Origin: Hymenobacter siberiensis
GTDB taxonomy: Bacteria; Bacteroidota; Bacteroidia; Cytophagales; Hymenobacteraceae
Length of the DNA stretch: 64,000 bases
Direction: 5' to 3'
Assembly: GCF_018967865.2 (NCBI RefSeq)
Contig: NZ_JAHLZY020000001.1
Location: 620,001 to 684,000, forward strand
Part shown: positions 7,789 to 17,254 of the stretch, one piece after another
Position numbering within the stretch: position 1 is the first letter of the stretch
How the letters are laid out: each line of letters opens with the position of its first letter
Translations under genes and position numbers: made by a program
The notes under the pieces: generated by a model
Seen by the model: only the letters and a program-made list of their open reading frames with translations
The model's database searches: none
What the model was told of the DNA's origin: nothing

Positions 7789-9039
7789 TTACGAACTCCG
7801 GACTTGTCCGGTGCCGCGCACCAGCCATTTGTAGCTCGTCAGCTCCTCCAGGCCCATGGGGCCGCGGGCGTGCAGCTTCTGCGTACTGATGCCGATTTCG
7901 GCCCCCAGCCCAAACTGCGCGCCATCGGTGAAGGCCGTGGAAGCGTTGGCGTACACGGCGGCGGCATCTACGGCATTCAAAAACGTTTCGATGTTAGTTA
8001 CATCTTCCGAGATAATGGCTTCGCTGTGTTTTGAGCCGTAGCGGGCAATGTGGTCGAGGGCTTCGGACAGGGAGACCACGGTTTTTACGGCCATTTTCAG
8101 GGCCAGAAACTCGGTGCCGAAATGCGCGTCGGTAGCTGGGGCCAGCAGCGCGGCCGGGTAGTGCCCGGCCAGCATGGCGTAGGCCGGCGCATCGGCAAAA
8201 AGCTGCACTTTGGTGGCCGCCAGCGGGGCCAGCAGCGCCGGCAAATCGGCCAGCCGGCGCTGGTGCAGCAGCAGGCAGTCGAGGGCGTTGCATACGCTCA
8301 CGCGGCGGGTTTTGGCGTTGGCGATGATGGCCGCGCCGCTGGTTAAATCGCCGGTTTCATCGAAAAACGTGTGCACCACGCCCGCCCCGGTTTCGATGAC
8401 CGGCACCCGCGCATTTCCCCGCACGTAGTTGATGAGCGACTGGCTGCCGCGCGGAATCAGCACATCGACGTAGTCCACGGCGGCCAGTAGGGCCGCTGTG
8501 GCGGCGCGGTCGGGCGGCAGCAGCGTGGCCACGGCTGGGTCCAGGCCGTGGCGGGCCAGCACGGGCGCGGCCACGGCCAGCAGCGCGGCGTTGGAGAAAG
8601 CGGCATCGGAACCGCCTTTCAGCAGGCAGGCGTTGCCGCTTTTCAGGCACAGCGCCAGGCTGTCGAAGGTCACGTTGGGCCGGGCCTCGTAGATGATGCC
8701 GATGACACCCAGCGGCACGCGCACTTTGCTTAGGTGCAGGCCGTTGGGTAGGTCTTTTTGGGCCAGTACTTGGCCCAGGGGCGAGGGCAGGCCGGCCACG
8801 GTGCGCAGGTCGGCCGCGATGCCGGCCAGGCGCTCCGGGGTGAGGCGCAGGCGGTCGTGGCGCGGGTCGGCTTCGGGCATCAGGGCCAAATCGCGGGCAT
8901 TTTCGGCCAGCAGGAAATCGGTTTCGGCCACCATGGTACCAGCCAGGTCGCGCAGCAGGGCGTCGATGGTGGTAGCGGGCACCGTGACCAGCGTGCGGCT
9001 GGCGTGCTGGGCGGCGGCGAAGAGGGGCGTCAGGTCCAC
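7789..9039 (-). CDS. proA: Gamma-glutamyl phosphate reductase (glutamate-5-semialdehyde dehydrogenase)
   Basis: Second enzyme of proline synthesis, reducing gamma-glutamyl phosphate to glutamate-5-semialdehyde with NADPH. At 416 residues it has the family length. The catalytic Cys lies in [27 protein letters not shown] and [14 protein letters not shown] form the cofactor-binding part, and [13 protein letters not shown] closes the fold. The start is a GTG at 9039. It follows proB on the same strand, but 170 bp separate them because a MITE-like element (9090-9178) sits in the gap, so operon read-through may be reduced. Confidence 0.96.
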   Translation of the reverse strand: MDLTPLFAAAQHASRTLVTVPATTIDALLRDLAGTMVAETDFLLAENARDLALMPEADPRHDRLRLTPERLAGIAADLRTVAGLPSPLGQVLAQKDLPNGLHLSKVRVPLGVIGIIYEARPNVTFDSLALCLKSGNACLLKGGSDAAFSNAALLAVAAPVLARHGLDPAVATLLPPDRAATAALLAAVDYVDVLIPRGSQSLINYVRGNARVPVIETGAGVVHTFFDETGDLTSGAAIIANAKTRRVSVCNALDCLLLHQRRLADLPALLAPLAATKVQLFADAPAYAMLAGHYPAALLAPATDAHFGTEFLALKMAVKTVVSLSEALDHIARYGSKHSEAIISEDVTNIETFLNAVDAAAVYANASTAFTDGAQFGLGAEIGISTQKLHARGPMGLEELTSYKWLVRGTGQVRSS

Positions 9040-9089
9040 GGTGGAGAAGTTAAGAGTTAAGCGTTAAAAGTTAGTAATTAGGAGTTAAC

Positions 9090-9178
9090 GAAGCTGTTTA
9101 GAAAGTCCCCGAACGGTGATGCAGCGCGCAGCGAAGCATCACCGTTTGAGTACCTTTTGTGACTTTCTAAACAACTCC
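9090..9178. repeat. MITE-like palindromic element, copy 2 (89 bp), between proB and proA
   Basis: Same termini as copy 1 (GAAGCTGTTTAGAAAGTC and the complement of GGAGTTGTTTAGAAAGTC) with a shorter interior: CGGTGATG, then GCGCGCAGCGAAGCATCACCG. The flanks are AAC and AAA, so a 3-bp duplication is imperfect here. Outside it, AGTTAAGCGTTAAAAG (9053-9070) pairs with a sequence at about 9196-9211, so the element appears to sit in the loop of an older hairpin that follows the proB stop. Confidence 0.85.
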
Positions 9179-9209
9179 AAAAATTGAGGATGAGCTTCAA
9201 CGCTTAACG

Positions 9210-10301
9210 CTACCCCAGGTCGGGATTCAAAAACAGGTAATCGTAGTGCACCAGCGGGCGCTGGTGCTGCTGGCCCAGCCGCTCCAGGGCTTTTTCGGCC
9301 CCGTATTCGGCAATGCCGAGCCCCAGCAGCTGGCCGGCTTCGTCGGCCAGCTGCACAATATCGCCTTTCTGGAATTGCCCATCGATGCTGATAATGCCCA
9401 CCGGCAGCAGGCTCACGGCTTTGCCGGGCGTGCTCAGGGCCGCTCGGGCCCCGGCATTCACGCGCACCACGGCCTTGGCGGCGCTTTGGGCGTGGGCCAG
9501 CCACTTCTTTTTGCCCGAGGCCGTTTTGCTGGGTCGAAACCAAGTGCTCAACGCCGTGCCGGCCAGCACGCCGGGCAGAATATCGGCCGTTTTGCCGTTG
9601 GCAATGTGCACGCTGATGCCCAACTTGGCTACTTTGTGCGCCATGTGGCACTTGGTGAGCATGCCGCCGCGCCCAAACTGCGAGCGCTGCGCTGTAATAA
9701 ACTGGTCGAAGCCCGTATCAGCCGGCGCTATTTCCCTGATTAATTCCGACTCCGGCAGGCGCGGGTCGCCGGTGAAAATGCCGTCCACGTTGCTGAGGAT
9801 AATGAGCGCATCGGCATCGAGCTGCGCGGCAATAAGGCTGGCCAGCTCGTCGTTGTCCGTAAACATAAGCTCCGTGACGGAAATCACATCGTTCTCATTC
9901 ACAATGGGAATAACGTCCTGCTGGAGCAATTCCTGAAAGCAGTTTTTCATATTCAGGTAGTGCTGGCGGTCGCGGAAATCCTCCTTGGTTACCAGCACCT
10001 GGGCGCAGAGCAGGCCGTGCCGGGCCAGCAGCTCGGCGTAGGTGCTCAGCAGCTTCACCTGGCCCACGGCGGCCAGCAGCTGGCGGCTGCGCACGGCATC
10101 GGCCTGGGCGGGCAGGGTGATGAGGCTGCGCCCCGCCGCTACCGCCCCCGACGATACCACGATGACTTCCAGGCCCTGCGCTTTAAGCTGCACAATCTGG
10201 GCCACAAGGTGCTCCATGCGGGCGAGGTCGGGCAAGCCGTTATCTTGGGTGAGGACGTTGGAACCGATTTTGACAACGAGGCGGCGATAGGGGAGGGGCA
10301 T
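9210..10301 (-). CDS. proB: Glutamate 5-kinase
   Basis: First and normally feedback-inhibited step of proline synthesis: ATP-dependent phosphorylation of glutamate. The protein has 363 residues. The N-terminal amino-acid kinase domain shows RRLVVKIGSNVLT (residues 6-18), VIVVSSGAVAAG near 46-57, IPIVNENDVIS near 130-140 and GRGGMLTKCHMAHK near 205-218. A C-terminal PUA domain (about 265-355) is present, as in the two-domain family members. The ATG is at 10301; the aldo/keto reductase stop lies 24 bp upstream on the same strand, so they may share a transcript. proA follows beyond the MITE. Confidence 0.96.
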   Translation of the reverse strand: MPLPYRRLVVKIGSNVLTQDNGLPDLARMEHLVAQIVQLKAQGLEVIVVSSGAVAAGRSLITLPAQADAVRSRQLLAAVGQVKLLSTYAELLARHGLLCAQVLVTKEDFRDRQHYLNMKNCFQELLQQDVIPIVNENDVISVTELMFTDNDELASLIAAQLDADALIILSNVDGIFTGDPRLPESELIREIAPADTGFDQFITAQRSQFGRGGMLTKCHMAHKVAKLGISVHIANGKTADILPGVLAGTALSTWFRPSKTASGKKKWLAHAQSAAKAVVRVNAGARAALSTPGKAVSLLPVGIISIDGQFQKGDIVQLADEAGQLLGLGIAEYGAEKALERLGQQHQRPLVHYDYLFLNPDLG

Positions 10302-10324
10302 GACGTTCTTTTATTCGCTACACA

Positions 10325-11323
10325 CTACACCGCTGCCGTCTCCAGCGTCTTTAGCTGCTTATTGATGAAATCAATCTCCTCAAACGTCAGCTTGAAATCC
10401 ATAGCGCGGGCGTTTTGTACGGCTTGCTCGGGGTTGCGGGCGCCCACCAGCGCCACCGTGATGCTGGGCTGCGCCAGCGTCCAGCGCAGCACGAGCTGGC
10501 TGAGGGTGGCGTTTTTGGTTTCGGCCAGCGGGCGGATTTTATTCAGCACGTCGTTCACGCGCTTCACGCTTTCCGGCGTGAAGAAGCGGTTGCCGTTGCG
10601 CAGGTCGCCCTCGCCGAACTCCTGGCCGGGCTTCATCTTGCCCGTCAGCAGGCCCAGCTGCAGCGGGCTGTATACCAGAATGGCCTTGTTGTTTTCGATG
10701 CAGTACGGCACCACGTCGGTTTCGATATCGCGGCGCAGCATGCTGTAGGGTACCTGGTTGGAGGCGAGGTGGAGGGTTTTTTCGGCTTCCTGCATCTGGG
10801 CTACCGAGTAGTTGCTCACGCCCCCGGCGCGCACCTTGCCCTGCTCGATGAGGCGGCTCAGGGCCTCCATCGTCTCGTCGATACTCGTGGTTGTGTCGGG
10901 CCAGTGCTGCTGGTAGAGGTCGATGTAGTCGGTGCCGAGGCGCTTGAGGCTGTCCTCGCATTCCTTGATGATGCTGTCGCGGCCGGCGAACTTGTACACG
11001 TCAACGTCCTGGCCGTTGTTGTCCTTGGTTTTCATGGCGAAGTCGCCCTTGGCCAAATCCCAGCGCATGCCGAATTTGGTGAGAATCTGCACCTTGTCGC
11101 GCGGCAGGGTTTTGATGGCTTCGCCCACAATCTGCTCGCTCAGGCCCATGCCGTATATCGGCGCGGTGTCGATGCTGGTCACGCCCAGCTCGTAGCTGGC
11201 GTGGATGGCACCCACGGCGTCGTTCTGCTCGGTACCGCCCCACATCCAGCCACCGGCCGCCCAGCTGCCAAAGGTGATGCGCGAAACGGAAACGTCGGAG
11301 GAGCCTAATTTTTGATATTCCAT
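10325..11323 (-). CDS. Aldo/keto reductase
   Basis: NADPH-dependent oxidoreductase of the AKR superfamily, 332 residues from the ATG at 11323. The tetrad is visible: Asp and Tyr in DTAPIYGMG (near 50-58), Lys in QILTKFG (near 82-88), and His in LYQQHWPD (near 140-147). GVSNYSVAQM follows near residue 170, and the C-terminal cofactor loop VALVGARNPEQAVQNA is present. The substrate cannot be predicted. It lies head to tail with proB and diverges from the DsbA-like gene at 11507. Confidence 0.9.
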   Translation of the reverse strand: MEYQKLGSSDVSVSRITFGSWAAGGWMWGGTEQNDAVGAIHASYELGVTSIDTAPIYGMGLSEQIVGEAIKTLPRDKVQILTKFGMRWDLAKGDFAMKTKDNNGQDVDVYKFAGRDSIIKECEDSLKRLGTDYIDLYQQHWPDTTTSIDETMEALSRLIEQGKVRAGGVSNYSVAQMQEAEKTLHLASNQVPYSMLRRDIETDVVPYCIENNKAILVYSPLQLGLLTGKMKPGQEFGEGDLRNGNRFFTPESVKRVNDVLNKIRPLAETKNATLSQLVLRWTLAQPSITVALVGARNPEQAVQNARAMDFKLTFEEIDFINKQLKTLETAAV

Positions 11324-11506
11324 GAGCAATTGAAGTTTGTTGAAAGGGAAAAGGCCGCGTTGGGGCCGGGGTTGTTAACCGGGGTTTTGGGCGGAAGGTT
11401 ATGTGAGGAGGAAAGGCTGCTTATTGGCTCCAGCCTTTCCTCCGAAACTTTTCGCCGCTCCCGTTTCTTGTAGTTTCTTCCATTGCCATCAGAAAAACCC
11501 TAAGAT

Positions 11507-12211
11507 ATGAAAGTTGAAATCTGGTCCGACGTCGTTTGCCCGTTCTGCTACATCGGCAAGCGCAAGTTTGAGAATGCCCTAAAAGACTTCGCGCACCGCG
11601 ACGAAGTGGAAGTGGTGTGGCATAGCTTCCAGCTCACGCCCGATTTTCAGCCTATTCCCGGCGAAAGCATCCACGAGTCATTGGCTAAGAAAAAGGGTGT
11701 TTCGGTGGAGGAAGGCCGTAAAATGAACGACTATATGGCGGAGGCCGCCAAGGAAGTCGGCCTCAATTATCAGTTCGAAAAAACCATTCCGGCCAATACG
11801 TTCCTGGCCCACCAGCTCATTCATCTCGGCGCGCACCATGGCCGGCAGGATGCCACCAAGGAGCGTCTCATGGCTGCCTACTACCTCGAAGGCCAGAACA
11901 TCGGCGACCTCGACAACCTGGTGAAGCTTGGCACCGAAGTGGGCCTCGATGCCACCGAAAGCCGCGCCGCCCTCACGGCCGGCACCTACGCCGAAGCCGT
12001 GCGCCTCGACGAGTACCACGCCCAGCAAATTGGCGTGCGCGGCGTGCCATTCTTCGTGTTCGAGGATAAATACGCCGTGTCAGGAGCCCAGCCCAGCGAG
12101 TTGTTCGGCGAGGTGCTGGCAAAGGTGTACGACGAGTTCAAGCCCGCCAAACCCGCCCTGACCATGGTGGCCGACGGCGACACCTGCGGCCCCGAGGGCT
12201 GCGAGATATAA
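11507..12211 (+). CDS. DsbA-family oxidoreductase (FrnE-like)
   Basis: Thioredoxin-fold protein of 234 residues. It has no signal peptide, so it is probably cytoplasmic, like FrnE. The active site is CPFC in SDVVCPFCYIGKRKFE (residues 7-21), and the cis-Pro loop is GVRGVPFFVFEDKYAVSGAQ near 178-197. An alpha-helical insert lies between them. A C-terminal tail ends GDTCGPEGCEI with two further Cys residues, which are usual in this subgroup and may form a second redox pair. FrnE-type proteins act in disulfide exchange and oxidative stress tolerance. It has its own upstream region and is followed by MITE copy 3. Confidence 0.9.
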   Translation: MKVEIWSDVVCPFCYIGKRKFENALKDFAHRDEVEVVWHSFQLTPDFQPIPGESIHESLAKKKGVSVEEGRKMNDYMAEAAKEVGLNYQFEKTIPANTFLAHQLIHLGAHHGRQDATKERLMAAYYLEGQNIGDLDNLVKLGTEVGLDATESRAALTAGTYAEAVRLDEYHAQQIGVRGVPFFVFEDKYAVSGAQPSELFGEVLAKVYDEFKPAKPALTMVADGDTCGPEGCEI

Positions 12212-12247
12212 GCGCGTTTTAGCACAGAAGAGAGGACGTTAAAGAAC

Positions 12248-12338
12248 GAAGCTGTTTAGAAAGTCCCCGAACGGTCATGCAGAGCGGAGTCGAAGCGTGA
12301 CCGTTTGAGTACCTTTTATGACTTTCTAAACAACTCCA
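12248..12338. repeat. MITE-like palindromic element, copy 3 (91 bp)
   Basis: Termini as in copies 1 and 2. The interior differs (CGGTCATGCAGAGCGGAGTCGAAGCGTGACCG), showing the cargo palindrome varies while the ends are conserved. It is flanked by AAC on both sides (3-bp duplication). A separate hairpin, AACGTCATGC...GCATGACGTT at 12338-12371, abuts it. It lies between the DsbA-like gene and the convergent elaA. Confidence 0.85.
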
Positions 12339-12371
12339 ACGTCATGCTTCGACTCCGCTCAGCATGACGTT
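12338..12371. repeat. REP-like hairpin (GTCATGC...GCATGAC family)
   Basis: Arms AACGTCATGC and GCATGACGTT around TTCGACTCCGCTCA, followed by a T-rich run that could also terminate plus-strand transcription. Relatives stand alone at 17186-17220 and 32484-32517 and occur inside the MITE-like elements. Confidence 0.75.
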
Positions 12372-12398
12372 CTTTTTTTTATAACCTTAAAGGTTAGC

Positions 12399-12848
12399 TC
12401 AACTCCGCCGCATGGGGATGTGCGGAATGCCGTCTTCCACGTACATCGGCCCGCACTGCTCGTAGCCGAACTCATTATAAAACCGCTCGAGGTGCTGCTG
12501 CGCGCCAATTTTATTGGGTTGAGGCCCGAAGAGTGCATCGGAATGCGCCAGGGCCTGCCGCATCAACTCGCGGCCCAGGCTGTAGCGCCGAAACGGCTGG
12601 GCCACGATGACGCGCCCGATGCTGGCTTCCTCGTAGCACTTGCCAGCGTCGAATAGGCGAGCGTAGGCGGCCAGCTCGCCGGCTTCGTTGTAGCCCAGCA
12701 GGTGGTGGGCATCCATGTCCTGGCGGTCAATATCCTGAAAAACACAGTTTTGCTCTACCACAAACACCTCCGAGCGCAGGCGCAGCAGGTCGTAGAGAAT
12801 GAGGGAGGGTAATGATTCGAAGGGTAGGCAATGCCAGCGAATGGTCAT
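12399..12848 (-). CDS. elaA: GNAT acetyltransferase, ElaA family
   Basis: A 149-residue protein matching ElaA, a GNAT-fold N-acetyltransferase of unknown substrate. The diagnostic ElaA N-terminus is present: LYDLLRLRSEVFVVEQNC (residues 19-36) and Y.DIDRQDMDAHHLLGY. The acetyl-CoA loop is in IGRVIVAQPFRRYSLGRELM (near 77-96). The end has FYNEFGYEQCGPMYVEDGIPHIPM, also typical. The ATG at 12848 is 10 bp downstream of the DUF6624 gene stop on the same strand, suggesting a two-gene unit. Confidence 0.93.
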   Translation of the reverse strand: MTIRWHCLPFESLPSLILYDLLRLRSEVFVVEQNCVFQDIDRQDMDAHHLLGYNEAGELAAYARLFDAGKCYEEASIGRVIVAQPFRRYSLGRELMRQALAHSDALFGPQPNKIGAQQHLERFYNEFGYEQCGPMYVEDGIPHIPMRRS

Positions 12849-12857
12849 AAGGCAACG

Positions 12858-13541
12858 TTAGTTTTTGGGCATTTTCTCCACGTCCGGCAACGTCAGCACC
12901 CGGTACGGAATGCCCAAATTAGCGGCATTCTGCTCAACGGTGGTGGGGAAGCCGGCTTTTTTTCGGCGCTCGTTCACGCCCGCCGCATCCCGGATGGGCC
13001 ATACGAAGGGCCGTTGGGCCTCGCGCCGGCCGGTGGCGGGGTTCAGCACGGTGTAGCCCATCGCCTGGGTACCGTACTGCTGTTCCTTGCCGGCGCGCAT
13101 GAGCTGGCGGTCCAGCATCTGGGCGTAGAGGTAGAAGGGCAATTCGCCTTTGTCGGCCGCTTTTTGGATGAGCGGCAGGTAGTGGGCTATGTCGGGCGAG
13201 TGCTGGATGACGTACCACGCGGCCTCGTTGGCGGGCGTGCCCACCAGCGTTTTGCCGGGGTAGCCGTACTGCTTCAAAATTGCCTTCATTCGCCCCAGAT
13301 TGGTCGAGTCGGTGCGCAGCATCTGGCCCGGAATGTAAGTCGGCAGGCTTTCGCGCGTCACGCTCAGCGCCCGGGCCAGCGAGTCGGACCGCTGGTTGAT
13401 GCGCGGGTCAAACAGCATGCTCCGCCAGCGCTGGTCCACGGTGTAGATGCTATCGAGCTCGTGCTTCAGGCGCGGGTTTTTGGGTGTTTGGGCGGTGGCG
13501 AGTAGCGGCAGTAGCAGAACAGCGAAGAATAGGGATTTCAT
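12858..13541 (-). CDS. DUF6624-type exported protein
   Basis: A 227-residue hypothetical protein with a signal peptide (MKSLFFAVLLLPLLATAQ). The body has DQRWRSML, then LKQYGYPGKTLVGTPANEAAW and IQHSPDIAHYLPLIQKAADKGELP, then LYAQMLDRQLMRAGKEQQYGTQ, matching the conserved block of DUF6624 proteins common in Bacteroidota. It is predicted periplasmic; no function is known. It lies just upstream of elaA and downstream of mfd, with a long GC hairpin (13586-13633) separating it from mfd. Confidence 0.82.
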   Translation of the reverse strand: MKSLFFAVLLLPLLATAQTPKNPRLKHELDSIYTVDQRWRSMLFDPRINQRSDSLARALSVTRESLPTYIPGQMLRTDSTNLGRMKAILKQYGYPGKTLVGTPANEAAWYVIQHSPDIAHYLPLIQKAADKGELPFYLYAQMLDRQLMRAGKEQQYGTQAMGYTVLNPATGRREAQRPFVWPIRDAAGVNERRKKAGFPTTVEQNAANLGIPYRVLTLPDVEKMPKN

Positions 13542-13585
13542 GGGTTAGAATAGTATAGCGTGGCGGTTTTCGCCCTCCGCGTGCA

Positions 13586-13633
13586 CCTGACCCCCTGCCC
13601 CCCTCTTTTTTGGAGAGGGGGGCAGGGGGTCAG
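13586..13633. terminator. Long GC hairpin after mfd
   Basis: CCTGACCCCCTGCCCCCCTC pairs with GAGGGGGGCAGGGGGTCAGG, 20-bp perfect arms around a short loop containing TTTTTT. It lies 8 bp beyond the mfd stop and just upstream of the DUF6624 gene on the same strand. It probably ends mfd transcripts; the sequence type is also known as a dispersed repeat in related genomes. Confidence 0.7.
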
Positions 13634-13641
13634 GTTAACCG

Positions 13642-16600
13642 CTACGCCGCCACCGCCTCCTCGCTGCCCAGCTCGCTCAGCACACGCTTGGCCTCCTGAA
13701 TGGAGCGTACTTCCTCAAACGTCACAATCAGTTGCGCCTTGTGCTCCTTGAGCTTGGCAGTGCGCGGGTGCGTTTGCACGTAGTTGAGGATGGTGCCGAA
13801 CTGCTCGCCCTGGAAATAGGCCTTGTGGTCGTCGTCGGCGGGCAGGTAGCCTTTCAGCGTGTCGCGCTTGAGCGTGATTTTGTGGAAGCCCACTTTGCAG
13901 GCCTGCCAGCGCAGGCGCACAATGTCGGCCAGCTGCTCCACCTCGGGGGGCAGCGGGCCGAAGCGGTCCACCATGCTGGCCAGCAGCTTGCGCAGCTCCT
14001 CCGGCTTCTGGGCACGGTCGAGCTTGGCGTAAAGCTGCAGGCGCTCCGACACATTGCTCACGTACTTTTCGGGAATGAGCACCTGCTGGTCGGTCTCCAC
14101 GTTGCACTCGTGGCTGCGGCCCGCGCCGGCCGCCAGCTGCAGGCGCTGCTGCGAGTTGGCATCGCCCAGGAACAGGTCACGGAATTCGGTTTCCTTCAAT
14201 TCCTGCACGGCCTCGTCCAGAATCTGGTGGTAGGTTTCGTAGCCCAAATCATTGATAAAGCCCGATTGCTCGCCGCCCAGCAGGTTGCCCGCGCCGCGAA
14301 TGTCGAGGTCGCGCATGGCCACGTTAAAGCCTGCGCCGAGGTCCGAAAACTCCTCCAGCGTGCTCAGCCGCTTGCGGGCATCGGCTGGCAGCAGGGCCAC
14401 CGGCGGCGTGAGTAAGTAGCAGTAGGCCTTGCGGTTGGAGCGGCCCACGCGGCCGCGCATCTGGTGCAGGTCGCTCAGGCCGGCCAGGTGGGCGCGGTTG
14501 ATGATGATGGTATTAGCATTGGGAATGTCGAGGCCCGATTCGATGATGTTGGTTGAAACCAGCACGTCGTACTCGCCCTCCACGAACTTCATCATGCGCT
14601 TTTCCAGCATTTCGCCGTCCATCTGCCCATGGGCGAAGGTGATTTTTGCATCCGGCACCAACCGCAGAATCGTAGCGGCCATTTCCTCAATATCCTTCAC
14701 CCGGTTATGCACAAAAAACACCTGGCCGCCGCGCTTCAATTCCCGCGCCACCGCGTCACGAATCAATATCTCGTCATACACGTGCAGCTCCGTATTCACC
14801 GGCTGCCGGTTGGGCGGGGGCGTGGCAATCACGCTCAAATCGCGCGCCCCCATCAGCGAGAAGTGCAGCGTGCGCGGAATGGGCGTGGCCGAAAGCGTGA
14901 GCGTATCCACGTTCACCTTCAATTCCTTGAGTTTATCCTTGGTCTTGACGCCGAATTTCTGCTCTTCGTCAATAATTAAAATTCCGAGGTCTTTAAATTT
15001 AATATCCTTATTCGTAAGCCGGTGCGTGCCGATGAGAATGTCGGTTTTGCCCTCGGCCACGCGCCCCAGGGTTTCCTTAATCTGCTTCGTCGACTTAAAC
15101 CGGTTGATGTATTCCACCGTCACGGGCAGCGTGGCCAGCCGGTCGCGGAAAGTCTTATAGTGCTGCATGGCCAGAATGGTGGTGGGCACCAGCACGGCCG
15201 CCTGCTTGCCATCGGCCACGGCCTTGAACGCCGCCCGAATGGCTATTTCCGTTTTGCCAAAGCCCACGTCGCCGCAAATCAGCCGGTCCATTGGGTGGGG
15301 CTGCTGCATGTCATTTTTCACGTCCTCGGTAGCCTTGGCCTGGTCGGGCGTGTCCTCGTAAATGAAGCTCGATTCCAGCTCGGCCTGCAAAAATCCGTCA
15401 ATGGAAAAGGCAAAGCCCGGCGCGGTTTTGCGCTTGGCATACAGCCGGATAAGGTCGGCCGCAATGTCCTTCACCTTCTTCTTCACCGACTTCTTCTTGT
15501 TCTCCCACTCCGGCGAGCCCAGCTTGCTCATGGTGGGCGGCGAACCCTCCGCGCCGCTGTATTTTGCAATCTTATGCAGCGAGTGAATGCTCACCGTCAG
15601 CAAGTCATCATCCCGATAAACCAGCCGAATGGCCTCCTGAATCTGCCCGTTTATCTCCACCTGCGTGAGGCCCGCAAAGCGCGCAATGCCGTAGTCTTGG
15701 TGCGTCACATAATCACCGGGTTGCAGCGTTTTTAATTCGCGCAGGGTCAGGGCTTTTTTCTTCGAGAATTTGCGCGCTTCCTGCGCCCGGTAATACCGCT
15801 CGAATAATTGGTGGTCGGTATAAACGGCTAACTCAAGCTGCTCATCAATAAAGCCTTCGCGCAGCGCCAGCAGCAAGTGCTGAAATTGCACGTTGTTATC
15901 TAATTCGTCAAAAATCGTCCGCAGCCGGTCGGCCTGGCGCACGGTATCGGCGGTAATTATCGTAGTGAAATTCCGGTGCTGGTTCTCCTTGATATTCTTC
16001 ACCATGCGCTCGAATTCCTTGTTGAAACTCGGCTGCGGCTTGGCGGTGAATTGAAACGTATCGGCGTTTTTGAAGTGAAAGCGCTTGCCGAATTCCACCA
16101 CCGCGAATTCATCAAACAGTTTTTTAAAGCTTTTACCCGATTCGAATAAATCGCCGGGCTTGCTCACTATTTGCATCCCGCCGCTCTCGCTCAGCATCTG
16201 CTGAAAATTAGCTTCGGCTTTTTCAAATAATTCCGTCACCACGTCCAGTGTCTGGCGCACGTCTTTGGCCCAGATACAGGCCGTGCGGGGCAGAAATTCA
16301 AGGAAAGCTTCCCGCGTTTCGGTCAGCATCTTGGTCTGCACATTCGGGATAATGCTGATGGTGGCCTTCGTGTCAACCGACAGCTGCGTTTCCGGATTAA
16401 ACGTGCGAATGCTCTCTATTTCATCGCCGAATAATTCGAGGCGAAACGGCAATTCATTCGCGTAGCTGAACACGTCCACAATGCCGCCGCGCACCGCGTA
16501 CTGCCCCGCTTCGTACACGAAATCCGTTTTCTCAAAATCGTATTCACCCAGCAATTCACCCAGAAAATTCACGTCCAGCTTGTCGCCCACCTTGGCGTTG

Positions 16601-17061
16601 AAGGTGTTCTTCACCAGACTTTGCCGGTTTATCACCTTCTCCGTCAGCGCTTCCGGGTAGGTCACGATGAATACACTGTTGCCGGTGCCGGCCGCCCGCG
16701 TCGTGTTGATGCGGTTCAGGGCCTCGGCGCGCATCAGCACGTTGGCATTCTCCGTTTCGTCGAACTGATACGGCCGCTTGTAGGAGCTCGGAAACAGCAG
16801 CACTTCCGGCCCCTCGGGCAGCAGGTGCTGCAGGTCGGCCAGGAAATACGCCGCCTCGTCCTTGTCGTGCAGAATGAATACGTGCGGATGCTGCGGCTGG
16901 GCCACGGCGGCCACCACCACGGCATCTTGGCTGCCCACCAGCCCGCGCAGGTGCAGGCGCGGCCGGTCGGCGTCGGGCTTCACGGCGTCGCGCAGGCGCG
17001 CGGCCAGCACCTGCAATTCGGGGGATAAACGGTATAGGCGAAGAAAATCAGCTACTTGCAC
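13642..17061 (-). CDS. mfd: Transcription-repair coupling factor Mfd
   Basis: A 1139-residue DNA translocase that releases RNA polymerase stalled at lesions and recruits UvrA. Domains in order: a UvrB-like N-terminal module (residues 1-330, with VFILHDKDEAAYFLADL), the RNA polymerase interaction (CarD-like) domain near 470-560 (LQPGDYVTHQDYGIARFAGL), helicase lobe 1 with GDVGFGKTEIAIRAAF (near 600) and the DEEQ box in IIDEEQKFGVKTK, lobe 2 with DVLVSTNIIESGLDIPNANT and HQMRGRVGRS, and a C-terminal TRCF domain. The start is a GTG at 17061. It is a single gene, with hairpins at both ends. Confidence 0.97.
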   Translation of the reverse strand: MQVADFLRLYRLSPELQVLAARLRDAVKPDADRPRLHLRGLVGSQDAVVVAAVAQPQHPHVFILHDKDEAAYFLADLQHLLPEGPEVLLFPSSYKRPYQFDETENANVLMRAEALNRINTTRAAGTGNSVFIVTYPEALTEKVINRQSLVKNTFNAKVGDKLDVNFLGELLGEYDFEKTDFVYEAGQYAVRGGIVDVFSYANELPFRLELFGDEIESIRTFNPETQLSVDTKATISIIPNVQTKMLTETREAFLEFLPRTACIWAKDVRQTLDVVTELFEKAEANFQQMLSESGGMQIVSKPGDLFESGKSFKKLFDEFAVVEFGKRFHFKNADTFQFTAKPQPSFNKEFERMVKNIKENQHRNFTTIITADTVRQADRLRTIFDELDNNVQFQHLLLALREGFIDEQLELAVYTDHQLFERYYRAQEARKFSKKKALTLRELKTLQPGDYVTHQDYGIARFAGLTQVEINGQIQEAIRLVYRDDDLLTVSIHSLHKIAKYSGAEGSPPTMSKLGSPEWENKKKSVKKKVKDIAADLIRLYAKRKTAPGFAFSIDGFLQAELESSFIYEDTPDQAKATEDVKNDMQQPHPMDRLICGDVGFGKTEIAIRAAFKAVADGKQAAVLVPTTILAMQHYKTFRDRLATLPVTVEYINRFKSTKQIKETLGRVAEGKTDILIGTHRLTNKDIKFKDLGILIIDEEQKFGVKTKDKLKELKVNVDTLTLSATPIPRTLHFSLMGARDLSVIATPPPNRQPVNTELHVYDEILIRDAVARELKRGGQVFFVHNRVKDIEEMAATILRLVPDAKITFAHGQMDGEMLEKRMMKFVEGEYDVLVSTNIIESGLDIPNANTIIINRAHLAGLSDLHQMRGRVGRSNRKAYCYLLTPPVALLPADARKRLSTLEEFSDLGAGFNVAMRDLDIRGAGNLLGGEQSGFINDLGYETYHQILDEAVQELKETEFRDLFLGDANSQQRLQLAAGAGRSHECNVETDQQVLIPEKYVSNVSERLQLYAKLDRAQKPEELRKLLASMVDRFGPLPPEVEQLADIVRLRWQACKVGFHKITLKRDTLKGYLPADDDHKAYFQGEQFGTILNYVQTHPRTAKLKEHKAQLIVTFEEVRSIQEAKRVLSELGSEEAVAA

Positions 17062-17185
17062 AAGTAATCAGGCTAGGGCGGGGCAAATGAAGTAGCCCGG
17101 CCGGAGATTTCTCCGGTCGGGCAGCGGGGTAAATACACAGCAGGGGCAGCGAAGGTTTCCGGGGCTGCCCGTAGCTTCGCGGCCC

Positions 17186-17220
17186 GCCGGTCATGTAGAG
17201 CGCAGCGAAGCATGACCGGC
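17186..17220. repeat. REP-like hairpin (GGTCATG...CATGACC)
   Basis: GCCGGTCATG and CATGACCGGC flank TAGAGCGCAGCGAAG. The loop phrase GCGCAGCGAAGCATGACCG is shared with the interior of the MITE-like copies. It sits between mfd and the divergent gene at 17255, in the shared promoter region. Confidence 0.75.
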
Positions 17221-17254
17221 GAAACCAGGAACAAATAACCAGAAACAACAATTA

